Source: Opitutales bacterium
GTDB taxonomy: Bacteria > Verrucomicrobiota > Verrucomicrobiia > Opitutales > Coraliomargaritaceae
Direction: 5' to 3'
DNA length: 64,000 nt
NCBI GenBank assembly: GCA_030729385.1
Contig: JANQXM010000006.1
Coordinates: 4,835 to 68,834 of the forward strand
In this document: piece by piece, positions 56,066-64,000 of the stretch
How the letters are laid out: every line of letters begins with the position of its first letter
Position numbering within the stretch: the stretch's first letter is position 1
The notes under the pieces: model-generated
Seen by the model: the letters and a program-made list of their open reading frames with translations, nothing else
Database searches by the model: none
What the model was told of the DNA's origin: nothing
Made by a program: the position numbers and the translations under genes

Positions 56066-57537
56066 ACCTCAGTGTTTAGGAAGGCGACTAATCGCTCGGC
56101 TGTCACTTTCCCAATGCCTTCAAGTGCTATGAGCTCATTGAGTTTAGCGGCACGTAGCTTTTCGATTGATCCGAAGTGATGGAGCAGTTGCTGCTTTCGT
56201 TTCGGTCCGAGTCCAGAGAAGTCATCGAGAATGGATTCGCGTAGTCGTTTGCTGCGTAGCTCGGCATTGAAACTATTGGCAAAGTTGTGTGCTTCGTCGC
56301 GGATGTGTTGGAGCAGGCGCAACGCAGGATCGTGATGCGGGAGGTTGAGAGGTTCGCGACCATCGCTGAAGATCACGGTTTCATTACGCTTTGCTAGCCC
56401 GATCAAGGCGGGCGGTTCCAAGCCTTGACCTAGGAATGCTTTCAGTGCGGCAGTGACTTGGCCTGCACCGCCGTCGATCACGATCAAGTCGGGGAAGGCT
56501 TTTTCTTCGTCGTGTAGTCGGCGATAGCGGCGGCCGACGACTTCTTCCATTGCGCGAAAGTCGTCGTTACCTACGAAGGATTTTATTTTAAAGCGGCGAT
56601 AGTTTTTACGGTCTGGCTTGCCGTCTTTAAAGGCGACCATGGAAGCCACGCAAAAGCTGCCAGAAATGTGTGAGATGTCGAAACACTCCATTTGCTTGGG
56701 TGCGGTGGGTAGGTCGAGTTTCTCTTTGAGTCGCTTGACGACTTGCCCGTGATTGTGAGTGCCCAATAGGTTGCGCTCGAACTTACGCGTGCGATGAGTG
56801 GTGGCTTCAAGCGCAGTGATCATGTCGCGCAGGGTGGCAGCTTTCTCATAAGCTTGGGCTTTTGCAGCGGCGGTCATTTGCTCTTTTAGCTCGGCGAGCC
56901 ATTCTTTGGCTTTGCCGTCGAGAAAGTCGCAGGCTGCTTCAAGTCGGGCTTGATAGTCTGCCTCTGTAATCTCGTTTTCATGTTCGTAGATTTCCGCACG
57001 GGCGTCGTCGTAGAGTCGCCAGCGACCATCACCCAGATCGAGCGGTTTGGCATCGCTGAGTAAAATGCCGAATTTACGACGTAGCTCAGCCAGTGTCTTG
57101 CGCAAGTGGTTGGAGTGGGCAAAGGGACCGTAGTAGCGAGAGTTGCTATCGGTTCGATTGCGCGTGAGCCGGAACCGGGGTAGGCTTTCGCGTGGATCCA
57201 CTCGAACGAGCAGAAAGCGTTTATCATCTGTGAAGTCCGTATTGTAGCGCGGCTTGTATTTCTTGATCAGCTGCCCTTCAAGGAGGAGCGCTTCGGCCTC
57301 GGACTTAACAATGATGATGTCGAAATCCCGAATCAGATCGATCATGGCGCGCACTTTAGGCTGGGCGACCATGAGCTTACGCGAGGCTTGAAAGTAGGTG
57401 GAGACGCGTTTCTTCAGGTCTTTCGCCTTGCCGACGTAGATCGTCTGCCCGAGGCGATCTTTCATCATATACACCCCAGGCTGGTGCGTCAGTCGGCGCA
57501 CCTTTTCTTTGAGGTTTATTTTGTCGGGGTCTGGCAT
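56062..57537 (-). CDS. uvrC: Excinuclease ABC subunit C, short form lacking the usual Cys motif and middle region
   Basis: UvrC cuts DNA on both sides of a lesion. At 491 residues it is about 110 shorter than the E. coli protein. The GIY-YIG domain ([20 protein letters not shown], 21-40) is present, as is a UVR motif (about 212-243, [20 protein letters not shown]), an RNase-H-like nuclease part ([13 protein letters not shown] at 283, [15 protein letters not shown]), and a C-terminal HhH pair ([20 protein letters not shown]). Two things are missing: the cysteine quartet around residues 150-180, reported to hold an Fe-S cluster in E. coli UvrC, and much of the segment between UVR and the nuclease domain. 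ATG 57537 is used because the frame upstream runs into a repeat tract. Confidence 0.92.
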   Translation of the reverse strand: MPDPDKINLKEKVRRLTHQPGVYMMKDRLGQTIYVGKAKDLKKRVSTYFQASRKLMVAQPKVRAMIDLIRDFDIIIVKSEAEALLLEGQLIKKYKPRYNTDFTDDKRFLLVRVDPRESLPRFRLTRNRTDSNSRYYGPFAHSNHLRKTLAELRRKFGILLSDAKPLDLGDGRWRLYDDARAEIYEHENEITEADYQARLEAACDFLDGKAKEWLAELKEQMTAAAKAQAYEKAATLRDMITALEATTHRTRKFERNLLGTHNHGQVVKRLKEKLDLPTAPKQMECFDISHISGSFCVASMVAFKDGKPDRKNYRRFKIKSFVGNDDFRAMEEVVGRRYRRLHDEEKAFPDLIVIDGGAGQVTAALKAFLGQGLEPPALIGLAKRNETVIFSDGREPLNLPHHDPALRLLQHIRDEAHNFANSFNAELRSKRLRESILDDFSGLGPKRKQQLLHHFGSIEKLRAAKLNELIALEGIGKVTAERLVAFLNTEV

Positions 57538-57545
57538 GTTCTGAA

Positions 57546-57583
57546 TAGCTAATGGTTGATCGCTAATGGTTGATGGTTGATGG
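57546..57583. repeat. Tandem TAGCTAATGGTTGAT-type tract upstream of uvrC
   Basis: TAGCTAATGGTTGAT, CGCTAATGGTTGAT and GGTTGATGG follow each other. The word TAGCTAATGG matches the arms flanking the four-helix-bundle gene (33914-33940, 34301-34317). No protein gene is associated here, so it may be a solo copy of the same element. Confidence 0.55.
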
Positions 57584-57646
57584 CAAAAGAGCAATCGATG
57601 TTCATGTTTGCACTTTAAGCTATTTAACACTCATTTCCAGTAACCT

Positions 57647-58930
57647 ATGCCTCAACCAGCTTTAGTCGAAGTCATTAATTTTGGAGACGAACTCCTTGTC
57701 GGTATCCGTGAAAACGCACACCTCACCTATTTGGGCGAACAATTGGCTCGTTTCGGTCTGCCGATTCATCGTGCGCGTATCATCACTGATAATGTCAGCG
57801 AAATCAAAAAAGCATTTGCGGACGCTTGGGCACACTCCGACGTGGTGATCACTACCGGCGGTCTGGGACCGACTGCGGACGACATGACACGCGAGTCCAT
57901 CGCTGAAGCGCTGGGGGCAGAGCTGGAGTTTGACGCTGAAATCGAGGATGCGATCAAGTCGCGCTTCAAGGTTTTGGGGCGGTCAATGGCGGCGCATCAT
58001 TTAAAGCAGTGTTATCGATTTAAAGAGGGCCATGTGCTACACAATGAGCGTGGCACTGCGCCGGGCCTTGCCTATCGCGCAGACGGCAAATTGTTGATCA
58101 TGCTGCCGGGACCGACGCATGAGATGAACCCGATGTTTAAGAAGCAAGCGCTGCCACTGCTGCAGGAGGCTGGCTTGCTCTCGACTGAAGAGGCGTATTT
58201 GCAAATTCGCACCTGCGGCACAGGCGAGTCGACCATTGAGGAAATGATGCAGCCCTTGATCGCGAAGCATCCCGCGCTTTCGGTGGCATATTGTGTGCAT
58301 TACGGAATCGTTGATGTGCGCTTGAGTGGTCGTGAAGGAGCACTCTCGATGAATTGCTTGAAGGCGATCGGTCAAGAAGCTCGCGAGATATTGGGCGATG
58401 ATTTTGTTTGTTTCGGGCACTGCTCCTTGGCGAAGGTGATTTTCCATGAGTTGCGTGCACTCGATCGCACGCTTGCCGTGGCGGAGTCTTGCACGGGTGG
58501 CTCTGTTGCGAATGAGTTTACTAATTTGCCTGGAGCATCCAAGGTTTTTCAGGGCGGAGTCGTTTGCTATACCAATGAAGTGAAAATGGACATTCTCGGC
58601 GTGCCAGAATGCCTGTTGGATCAGCACGGCGCAGTCAGTGCCGAGTGTGCTGTGGCAATGGCTTCAGGCGTGGCTGAAAAACTTTCTGCAGATTACGGCT
58701 TAAGTGTCACTGGCTTTGCCGGACCAGGCGGTGGCGACGAGACGAATCCTGTCGGCACAATTCACCTCGGTTATCATTCCCCGGTGGGCGTCTGGTGTAA
58801 GACGGTTCGCTATACCGGCGGACGCTTAGATGTGAAAGCACGCGCGGTGCATGCCGCGCTCGATTGGATGCGACGTAAGCTGAAGAAGTATAAGATGGAA
58901 GAAATGCTCTGCTGTGGCGGGAGTGACTAA
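57647..58930 (+). CDS. cinA: CinA-family protein (NMN amidohydrolase / competence-damage protein)
   Basis: A 427-residue full-length CinA. The N-terminal MoCF-like domain has NFGDELLVGIRENAHLTYLG and ITTGGLGPTADDMTRESIAE (68-87); the C-terminal PncC domain has LAVAESCTGGSVANEFTNLP and FQGGVVCYTNEVKMDILGV. CinA recycles pyridine nucleotides, deamidating NMN to NaMN and cleaving ADP-ribose. It lies divergent to uvrC and is followed by holA after 86 bases. Confidence 0.93.
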   Translation: MPQPALVEVINFGDELLVGIRENAHLTYLGEQLARFGLPIHRARIITDNVSEIKKAFADAWAHSDVVITTGGLGPTADDMTRESIAEALGAELEFDAEIEDAIKSRFKVLGRSMAAHHLKQCYRFKEGHVLHNERGTAPGLAYRADGKLLIMLPGPTHEMNPMFKKQALPLLQEAGLLSTEEAYLQIRTCGTGESTIEEMMQPLIAKHPALSVAYCVHYGIVDVRLSGREGALSMNCLKAIGQEAREILGDDFVCFGHCSLAKVIFHELRALDRTLAVAESCTGGSVANEFTNLPGASKVFQGGVVCYTNEVKMDILGVPECLLDQHGAVSAECAVAMASGVAEKLSADYGLSVTGFAGPGGGDETNPVGTIHLGYHSPVGVWCKTVRYTGGRLDVKARAVHAALDWMRRKLKKYKMEEMLCCGGSD

Positions 58931-59016
58931 GGTGTCTGCCGCATTGCTTCGTTAATTGTATTCTTCGCGCTTCCGTCTTGCGCTGACTCGGGGAGGCTCC
59001 GAAACTCGAGGTTCCT

Positions 59017-60114
59017 ATGGCTGACAAACCTTTCACATTCATCTGCGGCGAAGACGACTATCTCGTTTCTGAGAAAGGAAAAGTGTGGTTTGCCGAGCAG
59101 ACTAAGGACTTGATGGATGATCTCTCGAAAGAGGTGGTCGATGGTCGGTCCGGAAATATCGCTGAAGTGGAAGAGGCGATTAATCGCTTCACAAGCGCGG
59201 TGCAGACACTCTCACTCTTTGGCGAGCGCAAGGTGGTTTGGCTGAAAGATGTGAATTTCATGGCCAATAGTCAGACCGGCAATGCTCAAGGCACGCTCGA
59301 TCTGGTGGAAAACTTGAAAGAGATGCTCGCAGGTTTAGACCCTGCTCAAGTCGGTGTTTTGATCACCGCGCATCCGATTTACAAAGTGCGTAGCTTCTAC
59401 AAGTGGGTGCAGAAGAATGCCGACTTTACCCTCATCGATGGTGGCAAAGATTCCGCAGCAGGCTTAGCAAATATCATTCAGCAAGAATGCGAAACAGCCG
59501 GAGTCGCGATTACACGAGATGCGGTCCAGCTCTTGATCGGTAAAGTCAACGGCAACACTCGGCTGATTGTCGAAGAGACGCGTAAGTTGGTCACCTTTAT
59601 TGGCTCTGAGGGCGGTCAAATCACGGATCGATTGGTCACTGACCTCGTGCCGAACTTTGGCGATGCCGATTTCTTTGAGGCGGCAGATGCCTTTTACTCG
59701 CTCAAGTTGGATTGGACGCTCGAAGCGTTGCGTCGCCACTTCTTTACCAATAGTGAGTCGCGTCCATTGCTCGGCAGCTTGCAGTCGCGGAATCGCCTGT
59801 TGATACAGCTCCGGGTTTTATTGGATGCAGGAGCCATTCGCCTCGGTGGACGCGGCATTTCAAAGTCCGACCTCGAAGCCGCCGCACAGACCTATGGGCA
59901 TCACTTCGGTGAAGGCGCAGAGAAAAGTAATCTCAACGTCTTTACACAGAACCCATGGTATCTTGGTCGATTAGCGGAAACCGCTTCGAAAGTGCCGCTC
60001 AAGAAGTTGGTCGATTTCCAAATCGCCTTCACCGAGGCTTTTGAAGCGATCATCAAGCGCCCCAACGAGCAAGAAGAAGTCTGCCGCGAACTGGCAGTCC
60101 GTTGCCTGAGCTGA
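59017..60114 (+). CDS. holA: DNA polymerase III delta subunit
   Basis: The clamp-loader delta subunit opens the beta sliding clamp. The 365-residue protein starts FTFICGEDDYLVSEKGK, then has LSLFGERKVVWLKDVNF, the ATPase-like core, and a C-terminal collar domain with RPLLGSLQSRNRLLIQLRVL. These fit the HolA family, which is poorly conserved. A strong bidirectional hairpin follows 6 bases after the stop. Confidence 0.9.
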   Translation: MADKPFTFICGEDDYLVSEKGKVWFAEQTKDLMDDLSKEVVDGRSGNIAEVEEAINRFTSAVQTLSLFGERKVVWLKDVNFMANSQTGNAQGTLDLVENLKEMLAGLDPAQVGVLITAHPIYKVRSFYKWVQKNADFTLIDGGKDSAAGLANIIQQECETAGVAITRDAVQLLIGKVNGNTRLIVEETRKLVTFIGSEGGQITDRLVTDLVPNFGDADFFEAADAFYSLKLDWTLEALRRHFFTNSESRPLLGSLQSRNRLLIQLRVLLDAGAIRLGGRGISKSDLEAAAQTYGHHFGEGAEKSNLNVFTQNPWYLGRLAETASKVPLKKLVDFQIAFTEAFEAIIKRPNEQEEVCRELAVRCLS

Positions 60115-60120
60115 GGGCAC

Positions 60121-60150
60121 AAAAAAGCCGCCTCGAAAGGCGGCTTTAAG
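60121..60150. terminator. Bidirectional rho-independent terminator
   Basis: AAAGCCGCCT (60124-60133) pairs perfectly with AGGCGGCTTT (60138-60147) over a CGAA tetraloop. A-run before and T's after make it work for holA on the plus strand and, via the A-run read as U's, for the PEP-CTERM gene on the minus strand, which ends at 60170. Confidence 0.9.
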
Positions 60151-60169
60151 GGAAAGCTTAGACGCTCAA

Positions 60170-60835
60170 TTATTTAACACTGCGGCGGCGTAACATGACA
60201 AATCCAAGCACTGAAATGCCCGCGAGTAGGGCGTAAGTGCCGGGCTCGGGGACAACGGTGAGTCCTATACCTTGTAGTTCAAAGTCGCCAGCAACCCATC
60301 GAAGTGTGAAAGCATTACCAGCTGTGACAGCAATATTCATAGTTGCAGGGTTGGTGCTCGTGAAGTCGGTGCTACCAGTGACAGTGTCGGCGGCGTAGTT
60401 GCCTAAGCTGACATTATTATTCAAGAGCTCTACGACATCTGAGGATGCGGTAGCACTAAAAGAAGCCCAGTCCATCGCAGTGATGACTACATCCTTATCA
60501 AATATAAAACTGGTTCCTTCACCTGCTGCACCATAGCCTGAGCTGCCGTCGGCGAGACCAGTTGAAAGGACATTGAGGTCGTCGACCAGCGCGGTAGCCG
60601 TTACCCCAAGAGTGCCGATTCCGGTTATGCCTTGAATCTGAAAACCTGCACTGGTTTGTTCGTCGAAACGATCACCGCCAAAGTCGTTTGTGGGACCTGT
60701 TCCACTTTCTAGTAGAACCAATGTTCCGCCTACCACTGTGTTGTCGTCGAAATTAAAACTAATTGCTTGAGCATGTGCTATAGTTGCAAAAGAGGTAATC
60801 GCTTCAGTGTAGGCGAGTATTTGTGAGATTTTCAT
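60170..60835 (-). CDS. PEP-CTERM sorting-signal protein
   Basis: A 221-residue exported protein. A signal peptide (about 1-23, ending SFATIAHAQA) precedes a beta-rich, Gly/Thr/Asn-rich body, and the C-terminus is a PEP-CTERM signal: VVPEPGTYALLAGISVLGF, a hydrophobic helix, and the basic end RRRS. The exosortase/EpsH system cuts such signals and links the protein to the cell surface; an exosortase must be encoded elsewhere in this genome. The function of the body is unknown. The 148-base gap upstream (60836-60983) is AT-rich and shows no gene. Confidence 0.9.
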   Translation of the reverse strand: MKISQILAYTEAITSFATIAHAQAISFNFDDNTVVGGTLVLLESGTGPTNDFGGDRFDEQTSAGFQIQGITGIGTLGVTATALVDDLNVLSTGLADGSSGYGAAGEGTSFIFDKDVVITAMDWASFSATASSDVVELLNNNVSLGNYAADTVTGSTDFTSTNPATMNIAVTAGNAFTLRWVAGDFELQGIGLTVVPEPGTYALLAGISVLGFVMLRRRSVK

Positions 60836-60983
60836 GGTAGAGACAGGTTAATAACGGCTTATGAACATGCAGATTTGATGCCATATAGCCATATCTGAAT
60901 AATATGGTCCAAAATTCTCTATTTGACTGTCAACTAGTTATGCATCGGTGAACTTGGCCGCCTCTTTGGGCAAAAAAAGAATT

Positions 60984-61526
60984 TTAGATCAAACCTAGCA
61001 CCATTTTACCCTCTTCGGTGATCATGTCTTGGTTCCAGGGTGGATCCCAGACAATCTCGACTGCGGCTTCGGCGACGCCGGGCACGCTTTCGAGACGCAT
61101 TTGGGCGTCTTCGGCGATGACCGGACCCATACCGCAACCGGGTGCAGTCAGCGTCATATCCATGCTTACCTTGTGTCCACCTTCGGGGCGTTCGGCGCAC
61201 TCCAAGGAGTAAACGAGACCCAGATCGACGATGTTGACCGGAATCTCGGGGTCGAAGACGGTTTTTAGTGCCTCCCAAAGCGCATCCGTTTCAACGGGTT
61301 CGCTGGAGATAGCCTCGGCATCTTTGGCGGCTTGGGTGATTTCCTCGCCGAGGGCGTCGGCATTCTTCCCGCTGATGCGGAACATGCCGTTGTGCGTCAT
61401 GACGGTGAAGTTGCCGCCGAGGCGGTGCGTGATGGTCACGGTCTCGCCTTCGGGCAAGCTCATCGGCGTGCCTTGAGGGATGAGTGTGACTTCAACTTCG
61501 CGAGTGAGTGTGCGTAAATCGTCCAT
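60984..61526 (-). CDS. sufT: SufT-type Fe-S assembly protein (MIP18/DUF59)
   Basis: A 180-residue protein with an N-terminal SufT-specific half ([20 protein letters not shown]) and a C-terminal MIP18 domain: [33 protein letters not shown] (conserved Cys) and [18 protein letters not shown]. SufT helps mature or repair Fe-S proteins. It lies directly downstream of sufD and sufB on the same strand, the expected context. Confidence 0.93.
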   Translation of the reverse strand: MDDLRTLTREVEVTLIPQGTPMSLPEGETVTITHRLGGNFTVMTHNGMFRISGKNADALGEEITQAAKDAEAISSEPVETDALWEALKTVFDPEIPVNIVDLGLVYSLECAERPEGGHKVSMDMTLTAPGCGMGPVIAEDAQMRLESVPGVAEAAVEIVWDPPWNQDMITEEGKMVLGLI

Positions 61527-61562
61527 TGTATGGAGTGAAAGTGAATGTGAGAGTGAAAGTTG

Positions 61563-61589
61563 GCGGCAACGACGGAGCGTTGCCCTCCA
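61563..61589. repeat. REP-like hairpin unit between sufT and sufD
   Basis: GGCAACG (61565-61571) pairs with CGTTGCC (61578-61584) over a 6-base loop, followed by CTCCA. It fits the TGGAGGG-stem-CCGCC layout of the pair at 28979-29069, but the stem bases differ in a way that keeps pairing. It belongs to the same family. Confidence 0.7.
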
Positions 61590-61593
61590 CTAA

Positions 61594-62895
61594 TTATTTG
61601 ATCTTTGATTCGAATTTGTTGCGGATGAGTTCGCGAAGATTTTCGGCGAGTTCGTCGCTTTCGACCTTTTCGATGACTTCTTCGAAGAATCCGAAGACCA
61701 TGAGTTTCATGGCGTCGCGTTTGGCGATCCCGCGGCTCATCATGTAGAAGAGTTCGTCTTCGTCGACGTTACCTGTAGTCGCACCGTGCGAGCATTTCAC
61801 ATCGTTGGCGAGGATCTCTAGACCGGGCAGTGCGTTGGCTTCGGCGGTGGGATCGAGCAACAGGTTGCGATTGGTTTGGAAGGCGTCAGTTTGCTGTGCG
61901 CCTTCGGCGACTCGGATCAAGCCGGAGAAGATGGTGCGACTGTTGTCGAGCAATGCGTTCTTATAGAGCAGGTCGGAAACGGCGTTGCCAGCGTTGTGCG
62001 TCTGGAAGGTGCGTTGGTCAAACTCCTGTGTATCCTCGGCAACGGTGAGCGAATACATTTTTACGTCAGCTCCGGGACCTTCGATACGTGTTTGGTTTTC
62101 GAAGCGGGCACGTTGGGCACCGATGTTGACGGCGACGTTTTTAACCTGCGCATCGCGGTCGGCTACGGTGGTGTCGAGCTGGAAGGAAACGGTTTTCTCA
62201 TTCCAGTCCTGCACGATCTTGCGGAAGACATTGGCACCAGCACCAGCGTGTATGTTGGAGACGGATACATTGAGTGCTTCGTTGTCTTCAGTGTCTGAGA
62301 AGAAGATGTCGACCACGGATGCTTTGGCATTGTCTTCTGCAATCACTAGCGTGTGCGGGAAGACCGCTGCGCGTTCGCCACTCGTCCAGTAATAGTTTAC
62401 AAACGGTTGCTCGACTTCGACACCTTTCGGGACGAAGAGGACGGAGCCGGCGCAAACGATGGATGCGTGTAACCCGAAGAATTTCTCGGAGCCGAGTTCG
62501 GTGGACTCTTGGAGGAAATATTTCTCCATGAGTTCCGGGTGCTGAGCAACTGCTTCGTTGATTGGCAGATAAATCACACCTTTTGCGGCGAGTTCTGCAC
62601 TGATGCCTTCGAAGCTGGCTTGTGCGTCGTCGACGTAGACGCTACGACCAGCGCGTTCGGAAACGAGGCCAGAGCGTTCGACGAGTTCTGCGAGCTTATC
62701 AGCTGAAGGTGCTTCGACCGGGTTGAAGCCTTCGATGCTGAGGCGTCCGACTGAGGCAAAGCGCCACATTTCGTCGCGGGCGGTGGGCATGGCGAGCGCA
62801 TTAAATTGCTCGATGCCAGCTGCGCGACGTTCGGCTAGCCATGTAGGTTCGTTAGTTATGCTTGTGGGCATGGGTTGTTCTAAAGTTGTTGTCAT
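61594..62895 (-). CDS. sufD: Fe-S cluster assembly protein SufD
   Basis: SufD forms the SufBC2D scaffold that builds Fe-S clusters. The 433-residue protein has a long N-terminal part ([29 protein letters not shown]), a beta-helix core ([17 protein letters not shown]), and the conserved C-terminal pattern [20 protein letters not shown] with its His, needed for cluster work. It lies between sufB and sufT. Confidence 0.95.
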   Translation of the reverse strand: MTTTLEQPMPTSITNEPTWLAERRAAGIEQFNALAMPTARDEMWRFASVGRLSIEGFNPVEAPSADKLAELVERSGLVSERAGRSVYVDDAQASFEGISAELAAKGVIYLPINEAVAQHPELMEKYFLQESTELGSEKFFGLHASIVCAGSVLFVPKGVEVEQPFVNYYWTSGERAAVFPHTLVIAEDNAKASVVDIFFSDTEDNEALNVSVSNIHAGAGANVFRKIVQDWNEKTVSFQLDTTVADRDAQVKNVAVNIGAQRARFENQTRIEGPGADVKMYSLTVAEDTQEFDQRTFQTHNAGNAVSDLLYKNALLDNSRTIFSGLIRVAEGAQQTDAFQTNRNLLLDPTAEANALPGLEILANDVKCSHGATTGNVDEDELFYMMSRGIAKRDAMKLMVFGFFEEVIEKVESDELAENLRELIRNKFESKIK

Positions 62896-62900
62896 TTCTA

Positions 62901-62935
62901 AAGGAGTTAGAAGTCAGGAGATAGAAGTTAGGAGT
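62901..62935. repeat. AGGAGTTAGAAGTCAG-type repeat tract between sufB and sufD
   Basis: AGGAGTTAGAAGTCAG at 62902-62917 is identical to 11793-11808, and TAGAAGTTAGGAG at 62922-62934 is identical to 27792-27804. The tract separates two genes of one operon, so it is transcribed, and may sit in the mRNA between sufB and sufD. Confidence 0.75.
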
Positions 62936-62941
62936 TCGGGC

Positions 62942-64000
62942 TTACCCGACGCTGCCTTCCATTTCCATGTCGATGAGGCGCTTGAGCTCGACGGAGTATT
63001 CCATCGGGAAAGCTTTCATCAGCTCGTTAACGAAGCCGTTCACCGCGAGGCTCATTGCTTCACCCTCGGAGAGGCCGCGTTGCATCATGTAGAAGATCTG
63101 CTCGGCGCTGACTTTGGAAACACTGGCTTCGTGTTGCACGGTGTTGTTTTCGCCGCGTGTAGTGATCGCGGGATAGGTGTCGGTCCGGCTGTTGGTGTTG
63201 ATCAACAGAGCATCGCACTCGGTGTTGTTCTTACAATTTTTGAGGTGCTTCGGCATGTGGACCTGGCCACGATAAGTGGAGCGTCCTTTGCCGATGGAGA
63301 TCGACTTGGAGATAATGTTACTCGTGGTGTTGTCCGCGAGGTGGATCATTTTCGCGCCGGTGTCTTGGTGCTGGCCGTCGTTGGCGAGTGCGATAGAGAG
63401 CACTTCGCCGCGTGCGCCTTTGCCCTTAAGGACAACGCCCGGATACTTCATGGTGAGGCGTGAACCGATGTTGCAATCGATCCATTTCACTTCGGCACCT
63501 TCGTCGGCCATGCCGCGCTTGGTGACGAGGTTGAAGACATTGGAAGACCAGTTTTGCACGGTGATGTATTGAATCTTGGCTCCCTTGAGGGCGACAAGCT
63601 CAACCACGGCGCTGTGTAGCGTAGTCGTTTCAAACTTCGGCGCGGTGCAGCCTTCCATGTAAGTGATCTCAGCGCCTTCGTCGGCGATGATGAGCGTGCG
63701 CTCAAACTGACCGAAGTTCTCCGCGTTGATACGGAAGTAGGCTTGGAGTGGTTGCTTGAGTTTCACACCCTTTGGCACGTAGATGAAACTACCGCCGGAG
63801 AATGTGGCACTATTGAGTGCGGAGAATTTGTTGTCCGAAGTTGGAATGACTTTGCCGAAATAGGGACGGAAGATTTCCGGATATTTCATGAGGCCTTCAG
63901 TCGAACCAACGAAGATCACGCCTTCTTTCTCTAGGTCTTCCTTCATGCGAGAGTAGGAGGCCTCGGAGTCGAATTGTGCTTCCACGCCTGCGAGGAACTT
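62942..64000 (-). CDS. sufB: Fe-S cluster assembly protein SufB, C-terminal part (cut by window edge)
   Basis: SufB is the catalytic member of the SufBCD scaffold. The 352 visible codons run from the right edge to the stop at 62942 and contain [52 protein letters not shown] (with its conserved Cys), and [14 protein letters not shown]. The frame is open at the edge (AAG TTC CTC GCA GGC), and the alignment with SufB shows about 110 N-terminal residues lie outside, so the GTG at 63985 is not the start. sufC, if present, is to the right of the window. Confidence 0.95.
   Translation of the reverse strand, partial: KFLAGVEAQFDSEASYSRMKEDLEKEGVIFVGSTEGLMKYPEIFRPYFGKVIPTSDNKFSALNSATFSGGSFIYVPKGVKLKQPLQAYFRINAENFGQFERTLIIADEGAEITYMEGCTAPKFETTTLHSAVVELVALKGAKIQYITVQNWSSNVFNLVTKRGMADEGAEVKWIDCNIGSRLTMKYPGVVLKGKGARGEVLSIALANDGQHQDTGAKMIHLADNTTSNIISKSISIGKGRSTYRGQVHMPKHLKNCKNNTECDALLINTNSRTDTYPAITTRGENNTVQHEASVSKVSAEQIFYMMQRGLSEGEAMSLAVNGFVNELMKAFPMEYSVELKRLIDMEMEGSVG

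Noticed and set aside
57538-57630. N-terminal extension of uvrC by 31 codons
   Set aside because: The extra codons translate the TAGCTAATGGTTGAT tract. UvrC normally starts just before the GIY-YIG motif, as ATG 57537 does.
58037-58627. A 196-codon minus-strand open frame over cinA
   Set aside because: It lies entirely within cinA, has no domain or start signal, and cinA is complete and typical.
63985-64000. GTG at 63985 as start of sufB
   Set aside because: The frame is open to the window edge and reads [12 protein letters not shown], matching internal SufB sequence; the true start is outside.

Overview
The window looks like chromosomal DNA of a Verrucomicrobiota bacterium, most likely an Opitutia-type marine lineage (Coraliomargarita-like). 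This is inferred from gene content: a PEP-CTERM protein, a four-helix-bundle IVS-type protein, a type IV pilin, a SufB/SufD/SufT set, a Bacteroidetes-like long PurM and several families of short intergenic repeats. No search was run. I see no rRNA, tRNA, CRISPR array, prophage or transposase. Genes are dense, and several convergent pairs share their stop codons.

Layout. 1-3 kb (minus): truA, comF, accD, folC (cut by the left edge), separated by repeat-bearing gaps. 3.2-6.1 kb (plus): TauE/SafE permease, ruvC, a soluble histidine kinase, an SDR. 6.1-10.5 kb (minus): the rod-shape operon mreB-mreC-mreD-mrdA. 10.6-14.7 kb (minus): tyrS, an unusual cytidylyltransferase-GHMP kinase fusion, a SpoU methyltransferase, ruvB. 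14.8-25.0 kb: a 10-kb divergent cluster holding two versions of the poorly understood alpha-E / circularly permuted ATP-grasp / transglutaminase system. 25.0-27.1 kb (minus): a disordered Arg/Gly-rich protein followed by murA. 27.4-33.9 kb: dimeric dUTPase-like protein, CPBP protease, DEDDh exonuclease, a paired REP-like element, an outer-membrane protein with a small PCxxC membrane protein, an MFS transporter, a lipocalin, purM. 34-37.9 kb (minus): tyrA, aroA, cmk, plsC and a four-helix-bundle gene flanked by small inverted repeats.

38-56 kb is an envelope and glycosylation region. It holds an anchored coiled-coil protein with a sulfatase-modifying-type tail, a PIN-TRAM protein, a type IV pilin with its own terminator, five large multi-membrane GT-C-like proteins (three of them clear paralogues), a GT87-like protein, two GT2 enzymes, GtrA and two methyltransferases. 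One GT-C gene appears to be cut by an in-frame stop. 56-64 kb holds a shortened uvrC, cinA, holA, a PEP-CTERM protein and sufT-sufD-sufB (sufB is cut by the right edge).

The observations I rate highest are the double alpha-E/ATP-grasp/transglutaminase cluster; the in-frame stop at 53641-53643 with 104 further codons of continuous coding sequence; the four-helix-bundle gene and its repeats; a REP-like family with compensating stem changes; the cytidylyltransferase-GHMP fusion; and essential proteins lacking metal-binding cysteines (AccD, UvrC).
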